Shown here piece after piece: positions 45,230-58,484 of a stretch of 64,000 nt of DNA (positions are counted from its first letter, which is position 1; the number at the start of each line of letters is the position of its first letter). Both the position numbers and the translations under genes were made by a program. The stretch lies in assembly GCA_026027325.1 (NCBI GenBank), contig JAMSLZ010000001.1, forward strand, positions 186,001 through 250,000. Direction: 5' to 3'. The notes beneath the pieces are model-generated. The model made no database searches, had not been told where the DNA came from, and saw only the letters and a list, made by a program, of their open reading frames with translations. This DNA is from Actinomucor elegans (lineage: Eukaryota > Mucoromycota > Mucoromycetes > Mucorales > Mucoraceae).

Positions 45230-48200
45230 ATGGAAGCCTATCCACCGCTTCCAGTAGACTTATTTGCAGGCTCCAGCGCAGTATTAGACGATGATCCATC
45301 CACTTACTTCTCGCTTTCACAATTTGACTTGGAGTTACAACAACAAGCGCAAGCTGCCCTTCTTCAACAAGACTCTTGGCAGGATTTTGATAAATATCTA
45401 CCTTTGGATAACCAATTATTCAATAACGGAACTTTGAGAAATGATCAGCAAGCCCAACCTATCTTTATGAATAACAATAATAATTATAATACAGAGCCTT
45501 CTTTATTATATGAGCCCTTGTCAGATTTGTTGCCATTTCAACAACAGGCTAAACCTTTATTCGATGTTAACAGTACCGCACCCAACTGGGATAATAACAA
45601 CGATACAGTTAATATCAAACAAGAATATGCAAGTCCCGAGTCAATGCCCTACTCCCCTCCAGAGAACATCCAGTCCCATTTGCCCTCATCTCCTCAGCAA
45701 ACTGCTAACCAGATGCCTTTGTTTCAGCAGCAATCAAATTTGGCTTCTCCCCCTTCTGAAACTAAAACATCGCCCAAGGCCTCAAACCTTGCCACACCTG
45801 CACTTGATTTTATGAATTGGAACTCACCTCCCTCGGGCACTACTCTTGACACTGTGTCTCAACAAGGTAAGAAAAAAAAAGTTTTTTTTTTTCTTGGTTC
45901 CAGAACCTGTCTAACCAATGAAATTGTGTATTTTCAAACTAGGTAAAGTGCCTATCCAACGTTTAAAGTCCAATAGTATCATCAATAATGCAGTTAATGC
46001 TGCACTCAACAATACAAATCCTCCTGCTGGCCGCCAACACAAAAAGACAGCGCATAACGCCATTGAACGTCGTTATCGAAACAATATCAATGACCGTATT
46101 GCTGAACTCAAAAATGCCGTACCCGCTCTTTTGTATGCCAAAGTCAAAGATAACCGTGCTGGTGGAAAACGTGGACATGAAGATGAAGATGACGCCGAAG
46201 ACGGCGAAGAGTTTCTTGATGGTGTTGCTGTAGCTACCAAGCTGAACAAAGCTACCATCTTGCGCAAGGCTACCGAGTACATCAATCATTTGAAAAAGAC
46301 GGGCGACGACACACGTCGTGAAAACCAAGCCTTACAGCACATCTTGACCCAACTCCCTGGTGGCCAAGATATTCTTCAACGTTATCATTTGCAAAAGCAG
46401 CAAAGGGAACAAGAGATGCATCAGCAACAGTTGTTGGAACGTGAACGTCAAAAGCAACAAGAGCAGAAGCACAAGGCGGCTAACAGAAAACGTGCTCGTC
46501 TTAACAATCATTCTCATTCTGATGAATATGAGTCTTCTTCCAGTTCGCCTGATCCAGTCACTCCACCCGCCATGACCAATCGTGTCTTTATGGCTTTATT
46601 CATGGCAATCACTTTCTTTTCAACATCGCCCTTGACAGCTGGTCCTAGTTCGTCTGCTCAATATCAAAGCCATCATCATTCCTCAAGAACTACATCTTCT
46701 AATGATATTGGTGCTACTGATACAATCACTCAAAATTTGGGTAATGCTAATGCAGCTCCTGAGACCTTCCTCGGTTCTCTGTTCAACTTTAATGACACAT
46801 GGTAAGAAAAGTTTATGATACATACTCTATAGACAGTCAACTTATTCTTTTGATAACAGGTCTTCTTTACGTACAGTCGTGTTTATCATCTGTATCGTTC
46901 AACTTTTCTTCCCTTATATCAAATCAATGCTCTTTGGCTCATCACTCAAATTGAAGCGTGTCAGTAGATCAAAACGTGCTGTTGCCTCTTCACCTCGTAA
47001 AGAGATCTCAAACAGTGCCTTGACTCCCGGTGATCTCAAATGCCGTCAAATCTATTCTATTCTTGAAAAGTCAATTAGTAATCAAGAAGATCAAGACTTT
47101 CCTCGAAGTGCCATATCTACTTTCTTTCCTCTACTCAAAGAAACTGCCCGTATCTTTTCTCATCACATCCTTGGCTACGATATCATGTATGATAACCATG
47201 GAAACACAACACCTGAAGAAGAATGGAGCCAGGTTTGTAAATGGATCAAATTGAATGAAACCAGCTGTGTTGGTGGTGCCAACAATGCCTCACGTTTATC
47301 CATGCTTTACTCTTGTTTCCGTATGATTAACTTGGTTGATACACTTGATGAAGATCGCCATGAACATGTTATGCAAACTCACGCTCGTGCTTATGCTACA
47401 GCAGCTATGCAAATGTCCTTGATTATTCCTCGTCGTGCTTTGGCTGATAAACTCTCTGAATACTTTTGGCAGCATGCTATTAGCCACCATGACGATGAAG
47501 ATGAACAAGTCGAAGAAAGCAGTCTTTGGATGCAATCACTTGCCTGGATGGATACCAAACAAGACCATGACTCGATCCAGGATATGCGTTACTCTCGTGC
47601 TTGGTCTGAGGCGATCGAGATCTTGCAAAACCAAACTTCTGATGTCGTTCTTCATCCTATGAGTATTTCTTATACTGCTCCTGTCGTTGTCCCTGTCGCT
47701 ATCTTGTCTACACTCCATTTGCTTGATAACCTTCGTATTCAATTCGATCATCTTATTCATATCATGTCTCGTGAGGAAGACAATCAAGATCAAAGCTATG
47801 CTGAATCACTTGAAACTGCCTTTTTGGATATCATGCTCTTGACTGAACCTCTCCAGGAACAAACTGAAGAATCTGCCTCAAATGATCAACAACGTTTGGC
47901 TCACTGGTTGGCTGCCGTTGGTGCTACTGTAGAAGCTCTTTGGAAGGACAATATTGAACAAGCCGAAAAATGGTTACCTGCCTTGATCCAACGTGTCCCT
48001 CGTTCCATGACCTGTAAAGCAGGTACTGTATCTCAAAAATCAACCTGGAACCAATTGGACGAAGCCATGAAAAAGACTATGATTCATCTCTTGGTTGGTG
48101 CCTTATTACTCAGAAACTCGGATGTAGAAAAACAAAAGCAAGGCTTAGTTGAACTCGAAAATGCCGAAGTACTTTATGAGAACGTCATCCGTAAACTTCA

Positions 48201-48609
48201 AGGCAAGCTTCACATCAATAATAATGAAAATGAGAGTGATCTCGAATTTTCGGTTATGACACAGGCAGCATTCGTTGTTGCTTTTACTGGTCTTGAAGCC
48301 TGGATCATGGCCATGAAATTGGATGTCTCACCTGAAAAAGAACTTCGCGTTAATAATGGAGCGCTCAGAATTTCGGTGTCTTTGCGTAATATGACCCGCA
48401 TCTTGCAAGGAGAAGACAAAAGCTCAATGGTGAAACGTTTGAGCCACTTGGGTCAGTACATTAACCAACATGACATTGATTCTGCTTGTTCTTTGCCAGA
48501 CAATGAAGCAGAAGACGCTGTCTCCACTGATCAAGAAGCTTTGAGTAATCATCAAATCCTGGTGAAAAAAGCTGATAGAGCTCAACTTATTCTTCGTGGT
48601 TTAGAGTAA
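45230..48609 (+). CDS. Sterol regulatory element-binding protein (SREBP/Sre1), membrane-bound bHLH
   Basis: ER-anchored bHLH transcription factor controlling sterol and lipid genes. Three exons (45230-45866, 45943-46801, 46860-48609) give 1081 residues. A Gln/Asn-rich acidic activation region is followed at about 248-330 by the bHLH KKTAHNAIERRYRNNINDRI, whose Tyr (about 257) is the SREBP-specific substitution. The loop is long and acidic (GHEDEDDAEDGEEF), and KATILRKATEYINHLKK forms helix 2. TM1 is about 424-441 (NRVFMALFMAITFFS), then a luminal loop and TM2 about 503-522 (VVFIICIVQLFFPYIKSML). A 560-residue C-terminal domain follows, giving the classical hairpin topology. I see no RxxL site-1-protease motif in the loop between TM1 and TM2, consistent with the Dsc-dependent cleavage known in some fungi (inference). 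Short frames in other phases are shadows. Confidence 0.95.
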
Positions 48610-50184
48610 ATTTTACATACCTTTTCTTTTTTTTGTTTTTCACATTAATCTTTGCAAACAGCTCATATATTCATTATCGTTTTTCTTTCTTTCTTATAAA
48701 CTACACTCATATTTGTACAAGCAACAACCCATACAGTTTCCTTATTTATTATTACTTACTCTCTCATTAAAAAAAAATTATTACTTTTTTTTTGCTTTTT
48801 CAAACTAGAAAAAACGTGTTGACTGTAATTCAATGGAAGAATTTATATGCCGAGTTTCCGTAAACCCGCATGTCTTTGGAGTATTCTAGCATTTGTGTTG
48901 ATATGCCATCTTACAAATGGTACCATTTGGAAAAAAAAAAGGCATATTTATTCCTTTGCCTGGAAATCATACAGTTATCTCGGTTCATTCTTGACCTGGA
49001 AGCCATTTTGTGATCTACTTTGGAGGAGGGGGGGCGCCAGACTGTTATATTTCAGTCTCCGTCTAACAACAACTCTTTCTCTATAGCTCTTGTTCAATAC
49101 TTGTATAAAGCTATAGGAACGAGATTCGTTAGAAAGATTATACCCTGTCCTATATTTTTGCCCGAGAATTACTCAATGACCTCGACTCGCTCCAGGACGT
49201 AAAGCAGTTTCGTGATCCAAAATAAAGGTACCTGGCACACAGTTTCACTTGCACACTCCGCAATCCATGGCAATCTACCTTCAGTTCACGCCATTGAATT
49301 TTACGTATATTTGTAGAAACTGGGTTCACCGCAAAGATTATGGTTTTCTTCATAGCTTTCCTCTCGTAAAACTATTTGGTTATCTTGGTTTTGTGTCGAA
49401 TTAGAAATAATTTTGCAATCTGCATGAGGTACCGGACACTGTTTCATTTTTAGCCTCCGCTCTTCCTCAACCATTATCCATTTGTTTGCTCAGGCTGATG
49501 CTCTCATAAAACTATAAAGGTTAATTCACTGACAAGCTCATCTTTGGCTGCATATATCTCCTTGATAACTTTTTATTAAATTAATTTGTTCTCGAACTGG
49601 AGGCGTTTTTTGTGGTTCGAATGAGGTACCTTAATCCTTTTTTTTGTATCGCCGATACCATTTCTGCCGCAGCGAATATCTTGGTAATTCATGCCAATGT
49701 GTATTTTAAAGCCATTCTTCAAAAATAGTTCGTTCTTTTCTATAACATGAGCGGAAATGGCTGATGTTTCTGGATTCACTGTTGAGCTAGATGCATTCAT
49801 ATGATATCAGCATAGATAGAAAATTGAATCCCAGACAATAAGGCTGAATATTTGCGTAAATCAGCTTTTTAACGCCTGATGATGTCAAGGTATAATTATA
49901 AAAACCGGTTCATTTAGAAGAGCATGTTTCGCTCTATTTTTTTCCATAAAAATTATCTATAACTTCTCGGCTCCCTATTGACAATATAGGGGGAGGGATT
50001 TTGTATAAATCATGCCAACAAATGTTTATACCAACCACCACCACCAATTGTCGTCGATCAAAAATGCAGCGTAAAAAAAACCCCATCGTGAAACAGTTCT
50101 ATAGTTTCTTTAATTGACATGATAGCAACAACAAAAAACAGACTTTTTATTATTATTAAAGAATAGGAGAAGAGGTTAAACTAA
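48610..50184. other. Intergenic, with possible relic ORF fragments
   Basis: No gene was recognised. Minus-strand fragments at 49150-49353 (KKTIIFAVNPVSTNIRKIQW) and 49576-49800 (MNASSSTVNPETSAISAHVI) look protein-like but cannot be joined convincingly. GGTACC recurs at about 49229, 49429 and 49625, roughly 197-200 bp apart. The plus frame at 48847-49086 has no support. Confidence 0.4.
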
Positions 50185-53148
50185 CTAAGGTGTTGAAGAT
50201 TCGCTCTCCTTTCTCAACATCAAGCTAAAGTTGGTATTTCGAATGACATTACCAAACTGTAGCAAGCTCAATAATTTTTGTCCTACGAACTGATATCCTT
50301 CCGTTTCTTCTCCTAAACTCTGAATATCTACACTGAATAACCCCGATAGGTTCTGAAATCGACATACCTCGACCGAAAACTTGATCTCATCGCCACGGTC
50401 CATGCTCGGATGCCCATAGATTGGTAGTGATAGCATAGTCGCTTCTGATTTAGTAGATAAATGATCCATGGTTGTATCTTTTAGATGATTTGTCGGTGAT
50501 GAAGCATGAATAGCACGTCGAGTACAATGTAGCTTGTATCCTCCCACATTTTCTACGTCGATACCCAAGATCAACAAGACCTTGTTTAATTCCAACAAGA
50601 CTTCCATGGGAGGTTTAGAAGTCAGTGCGGATCGGTTCATGGCGCCTGTATGGACACGGAGCTCAGTTTCAATTGATAATGTGTCTAGTTGCTGTTGCTT
50701 GCGTTTGTGTTGCAAAGTACGAGGTATGGGCTGTGCTACAGGAATTGTATCTTGTATGGGTTCTTCTTCGGGTATCGTAGTTGCTCTGGATGAAGAAGTA
50801 CTAGTGAGATTACTACTACTGGATGCAGTAGTTGTACTTGGTCGAGGTTCTAATGATAGAACAGGTTAGAACCAAATACACGAACTAATAATATATGATC
50901 TTACTTTTAACATGTGTAGATTTGCTTTTCTTGAGCCATGTCATTAAACGTTCACTCTTGGAATGCTCCACTATAATAGGAGAAGTAGGTGGCGTGACAG
51001 GGAGTGTTTCTTTGGTAGTATTACGATGCATCATTTGCTGCCATGAATGTCGGTTTTTATTAGCAGATGATTTTTCGTAAACTCGCACCGGTGGTAGCGT
51101 AGCCGCAGATTGACTAGTAGTGGTGGTTGAAGCACCAATGGTTTGACTGCCACTCCTATTGGTAGCTCTTCTCTTTACGCTGGAAAACAGTTTGGCTCGT
51201 AACGACAAAGGCTGCTGAGAACGCGCTGCTGGCTTTATTGGATGCTCATCCACTGGTTTCAATTGCTTGGGTTTCTGATGTTGTTGTTGCATAAAAGCGT
51301 TGGTTACTGCAGCGTCGATCGTAAATCTCTTTCTTCTGTTTTCATCTGCTGTAACAATAGGGGCTGGAGTTGACAGTTTAGACTTCTTATTGTGCTCTTG
51401 GTGCTTTGTTTTATCTATGTCTTCAATTTGCGCTTCTTGCTTCATATTTGAAGATGATTCTTGTTCTTGAACTTGTTTTTTACTGTCAAGGCTTGCATGG
51501 CTTGCATGAGACTTGATAGAAGCAGCTTGCTCCTCATCTTCTTCTGCGTCTAATGATGGAATGGGAGTAGCTGGTTTGCTTTCTAAATGAAGGACAGGCT
51601 CATTGACAACGGCTACTTCACTATGCTGGTCAGTTTCCTCTTCCGTAACATCTTGTTGTGTATCTTTGGCGTAAGAAGGGGGGTAAGAATAAGATGAGGA
51701 AACAGAAGACGCACTAGAACAAGCTTCATGGTCACTACTGTTACAACATTCGCCACCTTCGTCTTCTTCAGTATTAATGATATTGAGATCAGTCGTGGAT
51801 TCAATACCACGTAACAGTAATTGTTTTTTGGCATGAGCTTCTTTTTCAAGTTCTTGCACAGTCTTTGATAGTTCAGTCTTGTATTTCTTTAGCCAAGGAT
51901 GATTCATGATAAAGTCAATTTTGCATCGTTCGCTTGGATCTGGAATGAGCATATTTCCAATGAGATCTTTTGCTTGATCGGATAGATGCTCGGGGTACTT
52001 TGGTTTATGAGCCATGATATAGCGATAGAGACGCCCGATATTGTCACCATTGGGATTCTTGACATCGTCATCAAAGGGAAGATAGCCACAGAGCATGGCA
52101 TAGAGAATGATACCGCAAGACCAGATATCTACGCCAGAGCCAGCGTAAAGTCTTCCAGTCATGACAAGTTCAGGAGCTGCATATACGGGGGACCCACACG
52201 AGGTAGACATCAGATCACCAGTTTTAGGTGTAAATTGATTTGCGAAACCAAAATCTGTTACAATCAGATTACCGTGACGATCCAACAGAATATTTTCCTG
52301 CGTGGGTGTTAATATAAAGGACTCCTATTCAATTATAGTACTTACAAGCTTCAAATCACGATGTACAATATTTTTTTGATGCATGTAATATACACTACTT
52401 GTTAATTGGGCAAATAGTCTACATGCTTCTTTTTCTTTTAGGCATCTCTGTCTATATATGTATTCAAATAGTTCGCCACCTACAAAGTAAAAAAAATAAA
52501 AAAATAAAAAAATAAAAATAAAAAACCAGTTCAATAAACGACAACCTGTTTTTTTTATTTTTTTATTTTTTATTTTTTTTATATACTAACCTTGTGCGTA
52601 TTCCAATACTATGCCAATATTAGTATTGGTTTCGTTTACACTTAATAACTTGACAATGTAAGGATGATTCAGCGTCTATCCATGTGATGCTTCTTTGTTA
52701 TTATGTATCTTCTTGAGAAACAGCAAACAATTACCTTTAAGATATCAATCTCCATTCTAATTTTTTCCAACTGAGAGGAAGAATCGATATTCTGCTTCTT
52801 GACCAATTTGACAGCCACCTTAAAATGGGTTTAGTGGCATTACCACTTATCAGTAATGAATGTACTTACAATTTGTCCTGTTTCAATGTGTTTGCCGAGC
52901 TTGACTTTGCCAAATTCACCAACGCCCAATGTCTTTAATAATAAAAAAGGCCCTAATCTTGGAGTTCTTTTTGACGTATATGAAGCTGCTGGTGATGATT
53001 TTAAATAGTTCGTTATTTCTAATCTTTGCTGTTCTTCATCTATCGTATGCGCTTCAACTGAAGAAGTGTTTTCCAATAAGGCTAATACTTGGTTATCGTT
53101 CATGATGATATTATCATGGGTTGAAGGCTGAATGAGTGTAGTAGCCAT
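50185..53148 (-). CDS. KIN4-like Ser/Thr kinase (AMPK-related) with KA1-like C terminus
   Basis: Six exons: 52870-53148, 52735-52818, 52591-52675, 52346-52479, 50905-52297, 50185-50849, giving 879 residues. The kinase domain (about 66-330) has LGVGEFGKVKLG, VAVKLVKK, IVHRDLKLEN, VTDFGFANQF and STSCGSPVYAAPEL. The stretch LPFDDDVKNPNGDNIGRLYR is characteristic of the yeast Kin4/Frk1 group (spindle-position and checkpoint kinases). A long low-complexity region follows. The last about 110 residues (FSVEVCRFQNLSGLFSVDIQ, YQFVGQKLLSLLQF) resemble a KA1 membrane/phospholipid-binding domain. The 111-nt third intron contains long A/T inverted arms. Divergent from the Fab1-like gene, sharing a 747-nt intergenic region. 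Confidence 0.9.
52480..52590 (-). other. Intron with a long A/T inverted repeat
   Basis: This 111-nt intron of the KIN4-like gene carries A-rich arms made of AAAAAAAT words at 52487-52525 and T-rich TTTTTTTA arms at 52550-52580. They are separated by about 24 nt of mixed sequence. The arms could pair in the pre-mRNA and bring donor and acceptor together. Confidence 0.7.
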
Positions 53149-53895
53149 TTGAGAAAAAAAAAGAAAGAGAGTAAAGGAAAGCAGTAGTAATACAAAAGAG
53201 ACAATATTTATACACTTTCTCCTATTCGGAATACGGTTTTGTTTTATGCCCGTATTGGTATCATATATAAAAGAAAAGGGCGGGATTGTGATACAAGTAA
53301 AAACAACTTCCCTTATACAGCAATGTCTATTCTTTTGATGAAAAAAAAAGATCTTTCAGAAAAAAATTGATTAGTTCAGATAGCTTGATCAAGAGTTCTT
53401 TAGTTGATTCGTGTATTAGCCAGTGTCATTGTCATAGCTGATTTCTTTTTACGAAAAGATTTAATTGGCTCGGTCCGATATTGTTTTTGTGTTTCTTTTT
53501 TGTAACGTCAAATTAAGAAAAGACTATGCATCATGGCTAATATGAAAAAAGTAACAATAACAATACAGTATTACCTGTTCGTTTACTAGTTTATTGGGGG
53601 CAATGGAATAAACTATACTTTTTTTTATGTATTTATATATTGAGAACTATATGTTATCTTTCAAGGCTTTCAGGGCAGCGCAACTGTTTTGTATTACGCG
53701 TAGCACTCACGCGTAAACTACACATAGGCCATTGTCAAGACAAATGCAAGTTAAAGAACAGGTGGTCTGTGTTGCCTAGACAAAAAAAAGTTGGTATATT
53801 TACAAAGACTAGGTCTGCACGTATCACCTGAGTGACGAAACAATATTTGTAGCACTATATATCATCTTTCTTTCTTTTTCTTCCTTTCGGCCATA
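53149..53895. other. Divergent promoter region, KIN4-like / Fab1-like
   Basis: 747 nt between two divergent ATGs. A minus-strand TATA-like box (TATAAATA) lies at 53205-53212, about 60 nt before the kinase ATG. A CT-rich tract at 53865-53888 precedes the Fab1-like ATG. The frame at 53640-53831 is unsupported. Confidence 0.5.
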
Positions 53896-56800
53896 ATGAA
53901 AACAGCTGTTATACCAACCGTAGCGCATTCAGAGAAAAGAATCTCGAAACCTTTGCCATTGCCACCATTGTCAATTGACAATGCTGCTCGATTACACATT
54001 TCAAAACTACTCAACAACTGGCTATTCGATTTGAGTATCCCACTAAAACCTTGGACGGATGTACTGTTCAATATTGTTGTCCACATTCTAGAGAAGTCCT
54101 TCAATGCGACACATCATAACCATAATAAGATCTGGATACAGATTCTTGCCAGTAACACACCCGTAGAATCAAGATTTCTGGTGGATGTTTATCATGGAAA
54201 ACCAGTCAGTGAAGGTAAAATAATAATAATAATAATAATAGTAATAAAAAATCACCAAGAAAACCCTTGAAAGCTGACCGAAACCACCGAAAAAAGCTGT
54301 ACATTCGCTAGATTTTCCGGTTGGTGGGACTATACGTCTCTATGGATTAAAGAATGATGAAACACTTACAAGACACTTGATTCAATTGGTTGAAATTTTA
54401 GTCTACGTAAGTTATAGCTTGTATCTTGAAGCTTATGTAATGCGAGACAGTCAAGTGCAGATGATCCAACAACATTTTCCTGAAGAGCCAACTATCAGCG
54501 TTAAACCAACGAACGAAAAAACGGGTCTTTTCGGTTGGCTCAAAAAACAATATCATCATCACACTTCTTTACCAAGTCCTCCTCCTTTAGTCCATGGCGA
54601 AAAGATAGTACCAGCCAAGAAGAGGCTCAACCCTTTAAATACAGTGATAAAGCGAGGTCTTTCATTAAACAATCTGAATAAAAGGGCATCCCCTATCGAT
54701 TTGACTGAAGATCATGATTTGAAGCAAGAGGATCCCCATCGATTCTTGAAATTGAAAAAGAAGATTGAACATGCAGTCGTTTCTGCTTCGCCAGATTGTC
54801 ATTTTCCTTATCCGATACTATTGAATCGTCTTGAGATTGAAGAAGATATGATACTAGAGCAAAAAAGATTACTCTCGATACATCATGACACTGATGATAC
54901 TATATACCCTGTTACGCCTTTGACAGAGCCATCTATCAAACAAGCCAGACGTCGATCTTCACTCATGTCGTTCACCTTTAAACGAAATAGTTTACCTCTG
55001 GATAATCCAACCTTCGATATCCCACCTTTACCTCAATCTACAACCGCTTATTCCTCTATTCGATTACCTAGTCTGCTAGCAGACAGCAAGAGAGGATTGG
55101 AACACCTATTATTAGATACCACATCACTACAAAGCTTTATGAAGCATCAAAGCATTACGATAGGATTCACTTGTTATCCAATTGGATGTCCTGATCGCCC
55201 TTGCTTGGGCCCATTCATGAGTACAATCGATTATTTCCGCTACAGATCCCCCGAAAACACAACTACCATTTTTCCTCATGTGGATCAGACGCTAGCTCAC
55301 ACCATCCAACATTGGTGCAGCCAAAGCCAATCGTCTTGCCAAATTCACATTGATGAACAGGTGCAGTTTATACCAGGTTTGCTTGTGGAATCGCCTGCCC
55401 CAATCACCAGACCAGAATTGGCCGAGCATCTTATCAAGGCCTCGGATTCTTCGATCTTGACATTAGCTTCACCATTACTTTCCCGTTCATCAACACCTGT
55501 TCATCGACATTGCAGTAAGTTCCATGGATGTAACCAGCCTTTGATAGATCATGTATTCAGCTTCTCTCATGGCATTGGTAAAATCAATGTTTACACAAGC
55601 GCTGAACCTTTATGCTTGATCCACAGCAAAGACAAGATCACTACCTGGATTGCATGTAGTCTTTGTGATGCATTTACCGCCCCCATCGCTCTCAATGAAC
55701 AAACGGCTTCTTTTTCGTTTGGCAAATATTTGGAATTACTATTCTACAACACAAAGTTATCTTTGATCGAGCCTTTCTGTCAGCATACACAAAAGAAAGA
55801 CGCCTATATCAAATCAATTATTGTTCGTTGCTTTATGTACAATGGTATTGTTATCAAATTTATGTATGAGGACACCAAGTATTATGAACTTCGTATACCA
55901 CGTATTCAACTTGGCACTGATGTAGTATCCTTTGAGAAGCTTTCACCTACAGCACCTCGTATTCACATTACCCTCTTAAGCCAATGGAAAAATCAATGCG
56001 CGACTATGGACGTGGATCTCTTTTTTCAATCAGTGCGTACTCACCTTGACCTGCTTGTCCATTACGCGAATGCAGAAAACCGACGCAAGACACGAGGCCA
56101 GCAACCGGACGCTGTAAAACAGTTGCAAGCTGAGTTTAAACTGTTTGAAAATGAAATGAAAGCCCTTAGCCAACGTTTGGAGGCCGATCATCAAGCAATA
56201 CTTCATACACTGTCAGAAACATCTATTAATGAGTTGAATGATTTTCGTAGGTATTTTGCTATCCAGTCAGCATCCATGATAGACTATTTGACAGTTTGGC
56301 AACAAAAGCACTGTCCAGAAGTAACAGATACATGCAACTGGGAAAGCCCGGACTATATCAACAAAAATGACACGCATTGTTTTCCTGGTTCGTCTGTACT
56401 AGTTCGTGAAGATGAACCTACTTCTATCATTGCTTATACGCTGAGCTCAAATGATTATATACAAGAAATCGTGTATGATGAAAGCATGACGGAAGATAAT
56501 TCTAGCAGTAAGAATGTATCCATGCCTAGCCTTGCTACTTCTACACACAGTACAGCAGATTCATCAAGAATGAACGAACCATTACCTCCACTACCTGCAA
56601 ATGCCACTACTACAAAAGATCACAAAAAGAAGGCTTTGCCCGTTCTCAATCAGCACTCGCCTTCAAATATTATTGATGGGTACTATTCTTCTATAGAACG
56701 CAAGTACATTGCACCATCTACAGGTTCGGGCACCGAAACAGCGTCATTCCGCACCATGGTACTCGAAGTAGTAAAGTCTAGTGTGGATCTTAACGGTAAT

Positions 56801-58301
56801 ACAAAGCGGTTAGAAGATTTGAAAACGCGATTGTCGCCATGGACTCGAAAACAAGAGGAAACCAAGCTAGAGCATGGTCAAGAGAAGAGTTTAAAGAGAC
56901 AATTAACAGAACGCACATTAAAACCTTTGACAGCTGTCCAACAAGAAACCAAGGAAGTTCAAGTCTCTTCATCATTTTACAGTGCTGTCAATCATGGAAA
57001 AAATATCAGTCCACATATCAAACATAGTAAATATTTAAGCTTCTTTTTTTTTTGCAATTGGTCTTACTCATTCTTAATTATATTAGAATTTGTGCACGAC
57101 GGTACAGAGTTTACATGCATTGTGTATTACGCCAAGGAGTTTGAAACGCTTCGTAGACAGTGCGACATTAATCAATTAATGGTACAATCATTGAGTCGAT
57201 GCCAGCAATGGACTGCAAGTGGCGGTAAGAGTAAAAGCTGTTTCTATAAAACCCAAGGTTAGAAAGTGTGTATGTTTATATCATGGAGGGCCAAACTAAT
57301 TATCAAAAAAAAGATGATCGATTTGTGGTCAAGGAAATGATGAACGCGTGGAACGTAGCTGAGAAAGATGCATTCTTAAAGTTTGCGCCTAAATATTTTG
57401 ATCATATGAAAAAGTCAGCCAATGTATGTCATGATGAACTATAGAGATGTAACAAAGAAGATTAATGGCTCGTATTGTAGGAGCCTTCTGTACTAGCAAA
57501 AATATTTGGCTTCTTCACTATACGGATCAAGAATGCCGTTGACAAAAAGACCATATTGAATCTAGATGTGATGGTTATGGAGCACTTGTTTTATAATCAA
57601 AACATTTTCAAGGTACACAGGTGTAAACTATCCAAGAACCTAATAACCAACTATCACATACTACAGAGATTTGATTTTAAAGGAATACAAGATCGGCACG
57701 TCGAAGAACATCGTAAGCAGCAAAAAGATGCTACATTATGGGATGGAGACTGGCTGGCAGGTAAACAAAAAGAATTGAATATATTATAAAAAAGTAAAAT
57801 CAACTCATGATTTCTTTTAGAGTATCGTACCCGCTTGTCTGTACATGAGCAGTCGAAAGCAATGATGGAACTAGCCATTGAAAATGACACAGAGTTTCTA
57901 TCCAAATGCAATATCATGGATTATTCTTTATTAGTTGGTATCGATCAAGACAAGTACGAAATGACGGTTGGCATCGTCGGTAAAGTATGCTTATCAAATA
58001 AATCGAATGATTTCATTAAATCTTTGACAGATTTCATTGGTGCCTACACTTGGTATAAAAAGTTGGAGAATAGAAGCAAATCTACTTTGCAACCCAGAAA
58101 AGAGGTAACAGTCGTACCACCAGACCAATACAAGTTGAGATTTTGTAGAGAAGTGTGCGATTATTTTGTACCCGTTCCAGGTATTTTTATGATATGTGGG
58201 TATCTGTATAGCAAGCCTTTTTTTTAAAAAAAAATTTCTCTGACATAGGAAAATTCGATCTTGTAGCACCTTCTAAAACTTTACCAAGCTTATTGATATA
58301 A
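53896..58301 (+). CDS. Fab1/PIKfyve-like phosphatidylinositol phosphate kinase, no FYVE domain
   Basis: Nine exons (53896-54214, 54312-57026, 57087-57257, 57314-57423, 57481-57612, 57667-57760, 57821-57979, 58031-58180, 58249-58301) give 1300 residues. The C-terminal lipid kinase domain is complete in motif terms: WTASGGKSKSCFYKTQ (G-loop), RFVVKEMMNAWN (ATP Lys), VMEHLFYNQNIF, DFKGIQDRHVEE (DLKG equivalent), CNIMDYSLLVGID and GIVDFIGAYTWYKKLENRSK. Fab1 makes PI(3,5)P2 on endosomes and vacuoles. The N terminus has only a HxSKLL region plus FPVGGTIRLYGLKN and LVYVSYSLYLEAYVM, which are the edges of the Cpn60/TCP1-like domain. The FYVE finger and most of that domain are absent. Family members are usually above 1,800 residues, so this is a shortened paralog or a gene with undetected upstream exons. 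Confidence 0.85.
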
Positions 58302-58484
58302 GCCCTCTCTACCATGGCTATTTTTTGCATATAAATCAATATATTATACATACAATATGTTGGCTCATGTGAGGAGAAGATCTTGTAATTTAAGAACACT
58401 TTGATATTAGTGAAAGACTACACATTCATTGTATTTCTCTTTCTCTTTAAATGCATTCTATATATGTACTACTATTAGGGTTCT

